64,000 bases of DNA from Prauserella flavalba. Lineage in GTDB: Bacteria; Actinomycetota; Actinomycetes; Mycobacteriales; Pseudonocardiaceae. Both the position numbers and the translations under genes were made by a program. The stretch covers positions 1-64,000 of the forward strand of contig NZ_MASU01000005.1 in assembly GCF_003202235.1 (NCBI RefSeq), written 5' to 3'. This document shows, piece by piece, positions 43,918 through 52,610 of this stretch. The notes under the pieces were generated by a model. It was not told the DNA's origin. It did no database searches and saw only the letters and a program-made list of their open reading frames with translations. Numbering within the stretch: the first letter of the stretch is position 1; the number at the start of each line of letters is the position of its first letter.

Positions 43918-44490
43918 ATGTCCGGTGACACGCGAGCGCGCATCCTGGCCGAGGCGCTGCGCCAGTTCGCCGCGCGCGGGTTCGACGGCACCACGATCAG
44001 CTCCATCGAGCGCGGGGTCGGGCTGGCCGAGGGAACGGGTTCCTTCTACCGGCACTTCCCGTCCAAGCGGGCGGTGTTCGACGCCGTCGTCGAGCACGAG
44101 CTCGCCCGGCTGCGCGCGATCCGCCCCGAGCGCGAGCCCCGCGGCGCCGACGGCGGCACGCGGCCGCTGAGCGAGCGCGTCGCCGACGACTTGCGGTTCC
44201 TGCGCGAGGTCCGCCCGCTCGTCGAGATCCTGATCCGCGAGCGCGACGGCATGCCGCACGTCGCCGAGCGCGTCCGCGACGTGCTGGTGGAACGAGGTCT
44301 CGCGGGGATCGCGGGCGACCTTGCCACCTGCGGCGAGCGGGGTGGGGAGGACCCGGCGGCCGCCGCGACGGTGCTGCTCTGCGCCACGGTCGGCTACTTC
44401 CTCACCACGGAGTTCTTCGGCGAGCTTCCCGGCGGGGTGGACGTCGAGCGCTACGCGGGCACCCTGGCGAGGCTGCTCGGCGGAAGCTGA
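43918..44490 (+). CDS. TetR-family regulator of the GH1 gene
   Basis: 190 residues. Helix-turn-helix ARILAEALRQFAARGFDGTTISSIERGVGLAEGTGSFYRHFPSK. Divergent from the secreted glycosidase with a double operator between; the obvious target is that gene and itself. The inducer is presumably an aglycone or sugar released by the enzyme (inference). Confidence 0.88.
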   Translation: MSGDTRARILAEALRQFAARGFDGTTISSIERGVGLAEGTGSFYRHFPSKRAVFDAVVEHELARLRAIRPEREPRGADGGTRPLSERVADDLRFLREVRPLVEILIRERDGMPHVAERVRDVLVERGLAGIAGDLATCGERGGEDPAAAATVLLCATVGYFLTTEFFGELPGGVDVERYAGTLARLLGGS

Positions 44491-44522
44491 CCCTCGGCCC
44501 CCGGTGGGGTCAGAATGGGGAG

Positions 44523-45998
44523 ATGGGCGAGGAAGTCGAGCAGCACACCTTCAGCCGCGCGGACCGGACGCGCTACCGGGTCCGCGTCCGCCGCTGCCTC
44601 GACGCGTTCGCGCGGATGCTCTCCGAGCCGCACTTCGAGTTCGACCGGCCGCTCACCGGGCTCGAGATCGAGCTGAACCTCGTCGACGACCGGCACGAGC
44701 CCGCCATGCGCAACGCCGAGACCCTGGAGGCCATCGCCGATCCCGCGTTCCAGACCGAGCTCGGCCAGTGGAACCTGGAGATCAACGTGCCGCCCCGTCC
44801 GCTGCGCGGCGACGGCGGAGCGGAGTTCGAGCGGGCCGTGCGGGCGAGCCTCAACGCCGCGGAGGCCAAGGCCAGGGAGATCGGCTCGCACCTGATCATG
44901 ATCGGAATCCTGCCGACGCTGCGGCAGGAGCACCTCACGGAGACGGCGCTGTCGGTCAACCCCCGGTACGCCCTGCTGAACCAGCAGATCCTCGCGGCGA
45001 GGGGCGAGGACCTGCACATCGTCATCGACGGCCCGGAGCGGTTGCAGGCCACGTGCGACACGATCGTGCCCGAGGCCGCGTGCACCAGCACTCAGTTCCA
45101 CCTCCAGGTCAGCCCCGAGCAGTTCCCCGCGTACTGGAACGCGGCGCAGGCCATCGCGGGCGTGCAGGTGGCCATCGGGGCCAACTCACCGTTCCTGCTC
45201 GGCAAGCAGCTGTGGGCGGAAACGCGGATCGCGCTGTTCGAGCAGGCCACCGACACGCGCAGCGAGGAGCTCAAGGCGCAAGGCGTGCGGCCGAGGGTGT
45301 GGTTCGGCGAGCGGTGGATCACCTCGATCTTCGACCTGTTCGAGGAGAACGTGCGGTACTTCTCGGCGCTGCTGCCGATCTGCTCCGACGAGGACCCGAT
45401 GGAGGTGCTCGACCGCGGCGACACCCCGCAGCTGGCGGAGCTGCGCCTGCAGAACGGCACCATCTACCGGTGGAACCGGCCGGTGTACGCGGTCGTGCGC
45501 GAGCGCCCGCACCTGCGCGTGGAGAACCGGGTGCTGCCCGCGGGCCCGACCGTGGTCGACACGCTGGCGAACGGGGCGTTCTACTTCGGACTCGTCCGCG
45601 CGCTCGCCGAGGCTGAACGTCCGATCTGGACCCAGATGTCGTTCAGCGCAGCCGAGGAGAACTTCCACGCCGCCGCGAGGTCCGACGCCGACGCCCGGCT
45701 CTACTGGCCCGGTCTCGGCGCGGTGCCCGCCACGGAACTCGTGCTGCGGCGGCTGCTGCCGCTCGCCCACGAGGGCCTGCGCCGCTGGGACGTCGACGCC
45801 GCCGAACGCGACCGGCTGCTCGGCGTGATCGAGCAACGCTGCCTCACGGGCACCACGGGCGCGGGCTGGCAGGCGCGCGCGTTCGACCGGCTGTTCGACA
45901 CGACGTCGCTGAGCCGGTCCGAGGCGCTGCGCCGCATGGTCGCCGAGTACCGGGAGCACATGCACACCAACGAACCCGTGCACACCTGGCCGGAGTGA
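44523..45998 (+). CDS. Glutamate-cysteine ligase family (GCS2-like) protein
   Basis: 491 residues of the carboxylate-amine ligase/GCS2 superfamily: LTGLEIELNLVDD, QWNLEINVPPRPL (acidic metal ligands), TSTQFHLQVSP, IGANSPFLLGK and HLRVENRVLPAGPTVVD. Close to actinobacterial proteins annotated as GCS2. Actinobacteria make mycothiol rather than glutathione, so it may ligate glutamate or another acid to an amine. ATG 44523. It ends adjacent to the convergent monooxygenase. Confidence 0.8.
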   Translation: MGEEVEQHTFSRADRTRYRVRVRRCLDAFARMLSEPHFEFDRPLTGLEIELNLVDDRHEPAMRNAETLEAIADPAFQTELGQWNLEINVPPRPLRGDGGAEFERAVRASLNAAEAKAREIGSHLIMIGILPTLRQEHLTETALSVNPRYALLNQQILAARGEDLHIVIDGPERLQATCDTIVPEAACTSTQFHLQVSPEQFPAYWNAAQAIAGVQVAIGANSPFLLGKQLWAETRIALFEQATDTRSEELKAQGVRPRVWFGERWITSIFDLFEENVRYFSALLPICSDEDPMEVLDRGDTPQLAELRLQNGTIYRWNRPVYAVVRERPHLRVENRVLPAGPTVVDTLANGAFYFGLVRALAEAERPIWTQMSFSAAEENFHAAARSDADARLYWPGLGAVPATELVLRRLLPLAHEGLRRWDVDAAERDRLLGVIEQRCLTGTTGAGWQARAFDRLFDTTSLSRSEALRRMVAEYREHMHTNEPVHTWPE

Positions 45999-46955
45999 CT
46001 AGCGGGAGAGGAGCCGCTCGGCGCCCTCGGCGAGCTCCCTGACCACCTCGGCCGCGTCGCGCACCTCGGTCACGGCCGCGACGGCCTCGCCCGCGTACAG
46101 TGCCATCGCCTCGACGTGGCCCCGCACGCCCCGGTGCGGGGGCAGTCCGGCGCGGGCGGGCAGCGTGATCGTCTCGCCGTGGACGGTCATGCTGCCGACG
46201 GTGTCGCCACCGAGCGCGGAGACCGCGGCGACGGCGCTGCGCAGCACACGGGCCCTGGGCACCGTGGCGCACAGCGGGCAGTCCGCGAAACCGTCGCTGA
46301 TCTCCGTCGAGTCGGGTCCCGCGGCGAGCAGGGCGGCGACGTAGCCGGGGTGGGCGCCGGACTCCGTGGTCGCGATGAACCGGGTGCCCACGCGGACCCC
46401 GGCGGCTCCGGCGGCGAGCACCGCGGCCACGCCGCGGGCGGTACCGATTCCGCCCGCCGCGAGCACCGGCACGTCCACCTCGTCGAGCACCGACTCCAGC
46501 AGCGGCAGCAGGGCCGTGTGCCCGCGCACGTGCCCGCCCGCCTCGGCGCCCTGCACGGCGACCATGTCGGCCCCGGCGTCCACGGCCTGCCGCGCCTCGC
46601 CGACGGAACCCACCTGCCAGAGCACGAGGGCCCCGCCCGTGTGGGCGAGGGCCACCAGCGCGGGGTCGGGATCGTGCCAGAAGAAGTCGACGATCCGGAA
46701 CCGCTCGGCCGCGAACTCCACGGCGGCAGGGTCGATGTCGGCGGAGGCGAAGTTGGCGGCGAGCACGCCGTCGGTGCGCAGTGCGGCGGACAGTGTCCCC
46801 AGCTCCTCCGGCGTCATGCCCAGCGCCGCGACGGTGCCCACCCCGCCCGCGTCGGCGACCGCGGTGACGAGCTCGGGCGCGGCGATCGGGCCCATCGGAG
46901 CCTGCTGGATCGGGACCCGGCAGCCGGTCAGTGTGGTGAACGTCGTCGTGAGCAT
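45999..46955 (-). CDS. Nitronate monooxygenase / NAD(P)H-dependent flavin oxidoreductase
   Basis: 318 residues, FMN-binding TIM barrel of the NMO/2-nitropropane dioxygenase family: PIQQAPMGPIAAPELVTAVADAGGVGTVA, VAVQGAEAGGHVRG and VLAAGGIGTARGVAAVLAAGAAGVRVGTRFIAT. Class I enzymes detoxify propionate-3-nitronate; family members also include enoyl reductases. A single gene on the minus strand. Confidence 0.85.
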   Translation of the reverse strand: MLTTTFTTLTGCRVPIQQAPMGPIAAPELVTAVADAGGVGTVAALGMTPEELGTLSAALRTDGVLAANFASADIDPAAVEFAAERFRIVDFFWHDPDPALVALAHTGGALVLWQVGSVGEARQAVDAGADMVAVQGAEAGGHVRGHTALLPLLESVLDEVDVPVLAAGGIGTARGVAAVLAAGAAGVRVGTRFIATTESGAHPGYVAALLAAGPDSTEISDGFADCPLCATVPRARVLRSAVAAVSALGGDTVGSMTVHGETITLPARAGLPPHRGVRGHVEAMALYAGEAVAAVTEVRDAAEVVRELAEGAERLLSR

Positions 46956-47018
46956 CGCGGCCTCCCCGGTGAACGCTGCGCACGGGCTAAGTCGCGTGAC
47001 GGGGGCCGGATGTCACGG

Positions 47019-47270
47019 CTACTTCTCGCGCATCGACCTGCGGATCTGCTCCAGGCGTTCCTTGCCTGCCCGCTCGCGTTCGGCCAGCTGCTCGTCGAGC
47101 GAGCGGCCCTCGGGCGTGCTCTCCGCCAGTTCGGTGGCGCCGAGCGAGGTCGCGAACCGGTTCTCGATGCGGTCGCGCACGTAGTCGAAGTTCGGAACGC
47201 CGCCCTCGGTGTAGTCGCCTTCCGGCACGGCGGGTGGTGGGTGCTCGGGGTCGTTCGGGGTGCCGCTCAT
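47019..47270 (-). CDS. Small charged protein of unknown function
   Basis: 83 residues, hydrophilic: Pro/Glu-rich N-terminus (PNDPEHPPPAVPEGDYTEGG), then FDYVRDRIENRF and a C-terminal coiled-coil-like helix LDEQLAERERAGKERLEQIRRSMREK. No cysteines or membrane segment. It looks like a conserved actinobacterial small protein, but I cannot name a function. ATG 47270 with ggagcagacc upstream. Confidence 0.65.
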   Translation of the reverse strand: MSGTPNDPEHPPPAVPEGDYTEGGVPNFDYVRDRIENRFATSLGATELAESTPEGRSLDEQLAERERAGKERLEQIRRSMREK

Positions 47271-47328
47271 GGTCTGCTCCGTCCCTGGCTCGTGGCGGGG
47301 GCTGACACCCTCGACAGTACGCGGGGAG

Positions 47329-48108
47329 CTAACTCGTGTAGTGGAACCGCACCCGGCTGCCCAGCCACACCGTCCTGGTGGTCTCCAGCAGGCGCCCGTC
47401 GGCGAGCCGCGCGACGGACAGGATGACGAACAGGGGCGCGTCGAGCGTCGTGTTGAGCAGCCGCGCCTCGTGGGCGTTCGCGGCGCCGACCTCCAGGAAG
47501 TGGTTGGTGTCCTCGGCGCGCAGGCCGAACACGTCCTGGAGGGTGCGGGACAGCGAGCCGTCGACGAGGGAGCGCCGCGCGAGCCGGGGCGCGACCGAGC
47601 GGACCACCCACGAGTCGGTGAGCCCGATCGCCCGGTCGTCCACCACGTGCAGGCGCTTGAGGTGGACGCGCCGGGCCTCGGCCTCCTCCTCGCCGAGCAG
47701 CTTGCGCAGCTCGTACGGTTCCGGTTCCTCCGGCTCGTCGCGCAGGTGCAGCGAGGACGCCGAGAGACCGGCCGCGGTGAACCGGTCCCGCCACGGGGTG
47801 GTCAGCCCGAAGTCGTGCTGGACCACCTCGGGGCGGTCGGCGACGAACGTCCCGGTGCCCTGGCGCCGCTCGACGTAGCCGTCGTTGGCCAGCTCCGTGA
47901 GCGCCTGCCTGATCGTGATGCGGCTGACCCCGTAGATCTCCGCGAGATCCCGTTCGGTGGGCAGCTGGTGCCCGGCGGGCAGTTCCTGGTCGATGAGGCG
48001 CCGGATGTCGCGCTGAACCTGCGCCCACGCGGGCATCGGCGACCGGCGCTCGACCGGAACGGCCGAGGCGCGGACCGCGTCGGGCGCCGTCTGCTGCCCC
48101 GTCGTCAT
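47329..48108 (-). CDS. GntR-family (UTRA/HutC-type) regulator
   Basis: 259 residues. Winged helix AQVQRDIRRLIDQELPAGHQLPTERDLAEIYGVSRITIRQAL and a UTRA ligand domain (EEAEARRVHLKRLHVVDDRAIGLTDSWVV). UTRA regulators sense sugars, sugar phosphates or nucleoside-like ligands. It lies downstream of the SIS/PfkB/YjbQ/ARH/ABC genes on the same strand, with its own 109-bp leader. It is the only regulator in the 47-62 kb block, so probably the controller of the whole locus, as YegW is next to yegTUV in E. coli. Confidence 0.87.
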   Translation of the reverse strand: MTTGQQTAPDAVRASAVPVERRSPMPAWAQVQRDIRRLIDQELPAGHQLPTERDLAEIYGVSRITIRQALTELANDGYVERRQGTGTFVADRPEVVQHDFGLTTPWRDRFTAAGLSASSLHLRDEPEEPEPYELRKLLGEEEAEARRVHLKRLHVVDDRAIGLTDSWVVRSVAPRLARRSLVDGSLSRTLQDVFGLRAEDTNHFLEVGAANAHEARLLNTTLDAPLFVILSVARLADGRLLETTRTVWLGSRVRFHYTS

Positions 48109-48166
48109 CGTGGACTCCCCATGCCTCGCCGCTGCGCGAGCGTACCCCTCAGACATTGGTCGCAAT

Positions 48167-48177
48167 GTTATAACCTC
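48167..48177. promoter_or_regulatory. GTTATAACCTC motif before the UTRA regulator
   Basis: gttataacctc lies 58 bp upstream of the regulator ATG in the 109-bp gap after the SIS gene. It repeats the core of the palindrome at 40558-40567. It may be an operator or contain a -10 element (tataac); which is unresolved. Confidence 0.45.
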
Positions 48178-48217
48178 TGGGTCGCGTCCGGCCAGGCGAC
48201 CCGCCCGCAGCGGGACG

Positions 48218-49165
48218 TCAGTCGTCCAGCTTGATGTGCCTGGCGTCCATGTTGACGGCGCCGCCCCGGAACGGCCGCCGCTCCCAGCGCGTGGCGGCGG
48301 CGTGCGCGACCGCGGCCCCCGCGATCGCCGCCGCGACGTCGGTGAGCACCTCGGCGTCGTCGCCGTCCACGATGTCCCGCACCGTGATCCGCCGGACCAC
48401 CTGGCCCGTGCCGACCAGCGCCTCGGCCAGCCGGTCGAACCGCGTGAGCCCGGCGGTACCGGCGAGGGCGAGCGTGAGGTGTCGCTGCGGGCCGATGAAG
48501 TAGTCCACGTGCCCGCTCTCCTCGAGCGGCACCACGCGGGCGGCGATGCCGGTGGCCTCGATGAGCTTGAGCGACCAGAAGTCCGCGGCACTGCGCAGTT
48601 CCGGCAGCGACAGGATCGAGATCGCGTGCGGTGCCTCCTCAGGAAGCTCCGCCACCGCCTGCTCGGCGAGCGCCCGGATCCGGGGCAGCGCGGCGGCCAG
48701 CCGTTCGGGCGCGGGTTTGACGTCCAGGCCGCACACCGCGGCGACACCCAGCGCGAGCATCACGTGTCCCGCGCACGGCACGGTCTCGGTCACCGGCAGC
48801 GCCGGTACGGGCTGCACGTCGGCGGCGGCCTCGGCGAGCGGCGAGTCCGGCCGCGACGTCACGGCGACCGTGTGCAGCCCGGCGCCGCGGGCCAGGCGCA
48901 GCGCCCTGACGGTGGCGCCCGAGGTGCCGGAGTGGGAGACGCCGACCACGGTGTCGCACCCGGGTGGGACGGACCCGGTCCAGGTGAGGTCCCCCGAGGA
49001 CAGGGCGCGGTGGCCGAAGCGGGCGGCGACCAGCGCCGAGGCCAGCGAGTCCCCCGAGCCGACGAGGACGGCGCGGCCCAGCGGCGCCGACAGCGGGGCT
49101 GGGGTGAGGGGCGCGATCCCGGCGAGTGCGGTTCCGAATGCGCCGAGGTCCGGCATGAGCGACAT
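48218..49165 (-). CDS. SIS-domain sugar isomerase/deaminase-like protein
   Basis: 315 residues with two SIS folds: RAVLVGSGDSLASALVAARF, VVGVSHSGTSGATVRAL (phosphosugar-binding Ser/Thr loop), and a C-terminal half with PLEESGHVDYFIGP. The size and the ES-G-H region resemble FrlB/AgaS/GlmS-isomerase-type proteins acting on 6-phosphosugars or their amine conjugates. It is 3 bp downstream of a PfkB kinase gene. A kinase-then-isomerase order fits phosphorylation of an imported sugar and its conversion to a central intermediate. Confidence 0.83.
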   Translation of the reverse strand: MSLMPDLGAFGTALAGIAPLTPAPLSAPLGRAVLVGSGDSLASALVAARFGHRALSSGDLTWTGSVPPGCDTVVGVSHSGTSGATVRALRLARGAGLHTVAVTSRPDSPLAEAAADVQPVPALPVTETVPCAGHVMLALGVAAVCGLDVKPAPERLAAALPRIRALAEQAVAELPEEAPHAISILSLPELRSAADFWSLKLIEATGIAARVVPLEESGHVDYFIGPQRHLTLALAGTAGLTRFDRLAEALVGTGQVVRRITVRDIVDGDDAEVLTDVAAAIAGAAVAHAAATRWERRPFRGGAVNMDARHIKLDD

Positions 49166-49168
49166 CGC

Positions 49169-50056
49169 TTACTGCTCCTTGTGCGTAATGATCCCGGGCA
49201 GCGGCGCGGACAGCGCCGCCGCGTGTTCCAGTGCTTCGTGTCCCCAGCCGGCGAGTGCGATCCTGGCGACGCTCGTGCCGAACGCGGCCGCCTCGACGGG
49301 TTCGGCGCCCCGCGCCAGCGCGGCCACCACGGCCGCGGCCGAGGCGTCGCCCGCGCCGGTGGTCTCGACGACCTCCGCGCGCCGGTCGCGGACCGACCAC
49401 GCCCCGGCCGACGTCACCACGTAGGCGCCGTCGGCGTCGAGCCGCGCCACGACGGGGATTCCCAGCCGGGCCGCCAGGTCGCGGGCGGCCCGGCGGGGAT
49501 CCCGGTCGAGCAGCGTGAGCTGGACCCGGCTGGGCAGCACGACGTCGGCATGTGCGGCGACGGCGCTCAGGTGCGCCATGCCCTCGGCGGCCACGTGGGT
49601 CTGGTGCGGGTCGATCCCGATGACCGGCGCCGCCGAGCGCGGGGGAGCGCTCCCCGGGGCGGAGGCGAGCAGGCCCGTGAGCCCGTGGTGGAAACCGGCT
49701 CCCGGGTCGGGCAGCGCGTCCTCGTTTCCCGGTTCGTCCCCACCGAGCTCGACCGGTGACGGCGCGGTCAGCCCGACGATGCGGCGGCCCCGCCGGGAGT
49801 TCAGGATCCACAGCCGGGTCGCCTCGGGCACGGTGGTGGCACAGGTCGTGTCGATGCCGAGTGCGGTGAACAGCGCGGCGAACCTCGGATCGTCGGCGGG
49901 CAGCGGGCAGCCGACCCGCACCCGCGTTCCCTCGACGAGCCGGGCCCCCAGCGCCGCGAACACCGCGGGACCGCCGAGGCACGAGAACCTGGCGCCGCGT
50001 CCCTCGGTGACGAGGTGGTCGACGGAGAGCCCGGCGTGGATGCCGACCACGCTCAT
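49169..50056 (-). CDS. PfkB-family carbohydrate kinase 1
   Basis: 295 residues of the ribokinase/PfkB family. The C-terminal signature ETTGAGDASAAAVVAAL contains the catalytic Asp; the N-terminal glycine pair is FSCLGGPAVFAALGARL. It likely phosphorylates a free sugar or nucleoside released by the glycohydrolases. ATG 50056 overlaps the YjbQ stop (ATGA). A second PfkB gene at 56812 has an altered active site, so this one is probably the working kinase. Confidence 0.86.
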   Translation of the reverse strand: MSVVGIHAGLSVDHLVTEGRGARFSCLGGPAVFAALGARLVEGTRVRVGCPLPADDPRFAALFTALGIDTTCATTVPEATRLWILNSRRGRRIVGLTAPSPVELGGDEPGNEDALPDPGAGFHHGLTGLLASAPGSAPPRSAAPVIGIDPHQTHVAAEGMAHLSAVAAHADVVLPSRVQLTLLDRDPRRAARDLAARLGIPVVARLDADGAYVVTSAGAWSVRDRRAEVVETTGAGDASAAAVVAALARGAEPVEAAAFGTSVARIALAGWGHEALEHAAALSAPLPGIITHKEQ

Positions 50057-50502
50057 CGGCCGAAGGCCGACACGGCGTAGCGCACGGTGCGGGTGCGGGG
50101 ACCGTCGAGCTCCAGCAGGTAGACGCCCTGGCTGTGCCCGATGGCGAGTTCGCCGCCGATCACCGGTAGCGTGAGCGACTGGGTGCCGAACACGCAGCGC
50201 ACGTGGGCGGCGGCGTCCTGCGGGCCGTCGTGGAGGTGCACGAACGGCCGGTCGACCGGAACCTGACCCTCGATGAACAGGCGGATGTCGTGCAGCGTCG
50301 TGCCGTCCACCCCGGAGTTGAGGATCAGCGTGCACGTGGTGTGCGGCAGGTAGACGTGCAGGGTGCCGTCCGCGGCCCCGGCGGGTACGGCCTCGCGCAG
50401 CCGCTCCGTCAGGTCGGTGTAGCCGACGGGTGCGGCGAAGCCCTCCTCGGGCTTGGTGTCCACGTCGAAGCTCTGCCAGGTGCCAAGGGTTTCGGTGCTC
50501 AC
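50053..50502 (-). CDS. YjbQ-family protein (secondary thiamine-phosphate-synthase type)
   Basis: 149 residues of the YjbQ/UPF0047 family: HVYLPHTTCTLILNSG and HVRCVFGTQSLTLPVIGGELAIGHSQGVYLLELDGP. E. coli YjbQ shows weak thiamine phosphate synthase activity in vitro, and its true role is uncertain. GTG 50502 shares GTGA with the upstream ARH stop; ATG 50508 is the alternative. Being locked between an ARH-fold hydrolase and a PfkB kinase is unusual and hints at a phosphosugar-related role here. Confidence 0.84.
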   Translation of the reverse strand: MSTETLGTWQSFDVDTKPEEGFAAPVGYTDLTERLREAVPAGAADGTLHVYLPHTTCTLILNSGVDGTTLHDIRLFIEGQVPVDRPFVHLHDGPQDAAAHVRCVFGTQSLTLPVIGGELAIGHSQGVYLLELDGPRTRTVRYAVSAFGR

Positions 50503-52610
50503 GCCCATGCCTTTCTCGGGGGTGTGTGGTGGTGCCCGGTGCCGGGCGTGCCGGTGACGTGGAACCCGTCGGCCAGGATCGTCCCGGTGTCGATGAGGAA
50601 GCCCGCGGCGCCGCCGAGGACCTCCGTGGTGTGCGCGGTGAGCAGGCGCGTGCCGTCGACGGTGAGCGCCAGCTCGGTTCCCGCGCAGCCGAGCCGCACG
50701 TCGTAGGTGCGGTCGCGGTCGTAGGGGAAGGGGCGTTCGGCGAGCACGGTGCGCGTGCCGTCGTGCTCGCGTACGAGTGCCACGCGGTCGCCGCCGGTGA
50801 AGACGCCGGCGTGGAACCGCCGGTGACCCCGCGCGCGGACGACGAGGCCGGCGGTGTCGTGGAGAGAGAACAGCAGCCTGCTGGCGACGGTGTAGTCCCG
50901 CCAGTCCCGCGTGCCGATGGTCACCACCCCGCCCGGTCCCGGGTGGGAGACGGAGTAGGTGACGGCGAAGTCGGCCTCGAAGTGCTTCGCCGAACTGACC
51001 CACGGGCGCAGTGCCGGGGGCGTGGTGTCCCAGATGGAGCCGAGCAGGATGCCGCTCTGTCCGAACCGGACCGGGGCGCCCGCCCAGCCGAGCTCGTGCA
51101 CCAGCACCGCGGCGCCCTGCTCCTCCGCGACGGCGAGGCCGAACCGGAACGGCACCAGGTTGCCCACGGCGGGCACCTCCCAGGCCAGCCGCCGGGGCTC
51201 GCTGCCCGCCCGCAGCTCGTCGCCGTACCGCGTCACCACGCCCTCCGCCGACTCGTACAGCGCGTACGGCCGCACGGCGCCGCCGGTGCCCGGTGCGGAC
51301 ACCAGCGCGACCACCCGCTGCCCCGGGTACAGCGTGGGGCTGGCGACGGTCGAGAAGTGCGTGAGGCGCTCGGCGGGGTCGAGGAAGACCGGGGTGGAAA
51401 CGTGACCTCCGTGTTCGACGCGCAGCGCCCGTCCGTCCGGTGTGGACACGTTGGTGAGCACCGTGTGGTCGCCGCCGAGGTGCGGGCACGGCGTGAATCC
51501 CTGCACCGAGCCCGGGTAGCGGAACCTGAACCTGGGCCGCTCGTCGGTGAGCCCGCCTCCGGCGAGCAGCGCGGAGGCGGCGACGATGCGGTCGGCTTCG
51601 AGCGTCGCGTCACTGACGCATTCGCCGCCGTCGGCGGTGACCACGAGCAGTCGGTCGGCCACGGGTGTGCGCAGGTCCGGTCCGCCGGAGAGCGCGTCGA
51701 GCCCCAGGCGCACGCCGTTGAGGCAGCCGACGACCCCGGCGTTGCTGTCGGTGTCGAAGCCGGCGGACGAGGCGATCGCGACCGAGCGCGCGAAGTCGTC
51801 ACCGGCGCCGAGCAGCGCGCCGAGCGTCATGGCGAGGTTCGCGAGGCTGTGGCAGGGCCCGGGGTAGTGCGCGTAGCCGTACCGCTCGTCCACCCAGTCG
51901 CGGATCTCCCGCCAGTGCCGGTGCGGGCCGCAGTGCGCACGGACGTCCTCCACGAGCCGCAGCACCGTGGCCGATCCGATGTGGAGGGTCCCCGCGTCGA
52001 GCAGCGTGCCGAGGTCGCGTTCGCCGAACGCCAGCGACCGCATGGCCGCCAGCAGTGCGGCGGCGTCGAGCGCGTCGCCGTCGTGGCTGACGCTCGCCGC
52101 CGCGCGGGTGAGCGCGACCGCGCGCTCGGGGTCGCCCGGCAGCATCAGCGCGAACGCGTCGTTGAAGATCTGCGCGCCGATCTGCTCGGCGAGCGTGGAC
52201 CCGTTCTGTTCCGTGGATCCGCTGCGAGGCGCGGGAACGCCGGCGCGCAGGTTCAGGTACGCCGTGTGCTCGGTGGAGCGGCCCAGCCCGCCCCACCACA
52301 GGATGGTGCGGTCCTCGATGATGTAGTTGAGCCACGTCCGTCCGGCCCGCTCGGCGGTCGGCGGCTCTCCCGCGTTGTCGGGCACGGTCCTGCCGAAGGC
52401 GAACGTGGCCGAGATGTCGTCGTCGGCGACGATGAGCGGCAGGCCCAGTTCGGCGCTGACGTAGCGTTCGACGAGCCCGAACCGGTGCTGGATGTCGGCG
52501 TAGGGCCAGCCCTCCACCGGCCGTCCGAGGTAGACGCCGATGAGCTTGCCGAGCACCCCGGCGTAGACCCGTTCCGCGTAGTGCTCTTCCTGAGGGGACG
52601 GTGTGCTCAT
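50499..52610 (-). CDS. ADP-ribosylglycohydrolase-fold enzyme with C-terminal beta-sandwich regions, copy A
   Basis: 703 residues; ordinary ADP-ribosylglycohydrolases have about 300-360. Residues 1 to about 340 form the helical ARH domain: AGVLGKLIGVYLGRPVEGW, metal loops ADDDISATF and GFDTDSNAGVVGCLNG. The rest is beta-rich: about 370-500 with SPTLYPGQRVVAL, and about 520-690 resembling a concanavalin/LamG-type fold (DWRDYTVASRLLFS, HRRFHAGVF, AAGFLIDTGTILADGFHV). No signal peptide, so it is cytoplasmic. It probably hydrolyses an N- or O-glycosidic bond to ribose or a similar sugar in the imported compound. ATGA overlap with the permease gene. Paralogue at 57804. Confidence 0.85.
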   Translation of the reverse strand: MSTPSPQEEHYAERVYAGVLGKLIGVYLGRPVEGWPYADIQHRFGLVERYVSAELGLPLIVADDDISATFAFGRTVPDNAGEPPTAERAGRTWLNYIIEDRTILWWGGLGRSTEHTAYLNLRAGVPAPRSGSTEQNGSTLAEQIGAQIFNDAFALMLPGDPERAVALTRAAASVSHDGDALDAAALLAAMRSLAFGERDLGTLLDAGTLHIGSATVLRLVEDVRAHCGPHRHWREIRDWVDERYGYAHYPGPCHSLANLAMTLGALLGAGDDFARSVAIASSAGFDTDSNAGVVGCLNGVRLGLDALSGGPDLRTPVADRLLVVTADGGECVSDATLEADRIVAASALLAGGGLTDERPRFRFRYPGSVQGFTPCPHLGGDHTVLTNVSTPDGRALRVEHGGHVSTPVFLDPAERLTHFSTVASPTLYPGQRVVALVSAPGTGGAVRPYALYESAEGVVTRYGDELRAGSEPRRLAWEVPAVGNLVPFRFGLAVAEEQGAAVLVHELGWAGAPVRFGQSGILLGSIWDTTPPALRPWVSSAKHFEADFAVTYSVSHPGPGGVVTIGTRDWRDYTVASRLLFSLHDTAGLVVRARGHRRFHAGVFTGGDRVALVREHDGTRTVLAERPFPYDRDRTYDVRLGCAGTELALTVDGTRLLTAHTTEVLGGAAGFLIDTGTILADGFHVTGTPGTGHHHTPPRKAWA

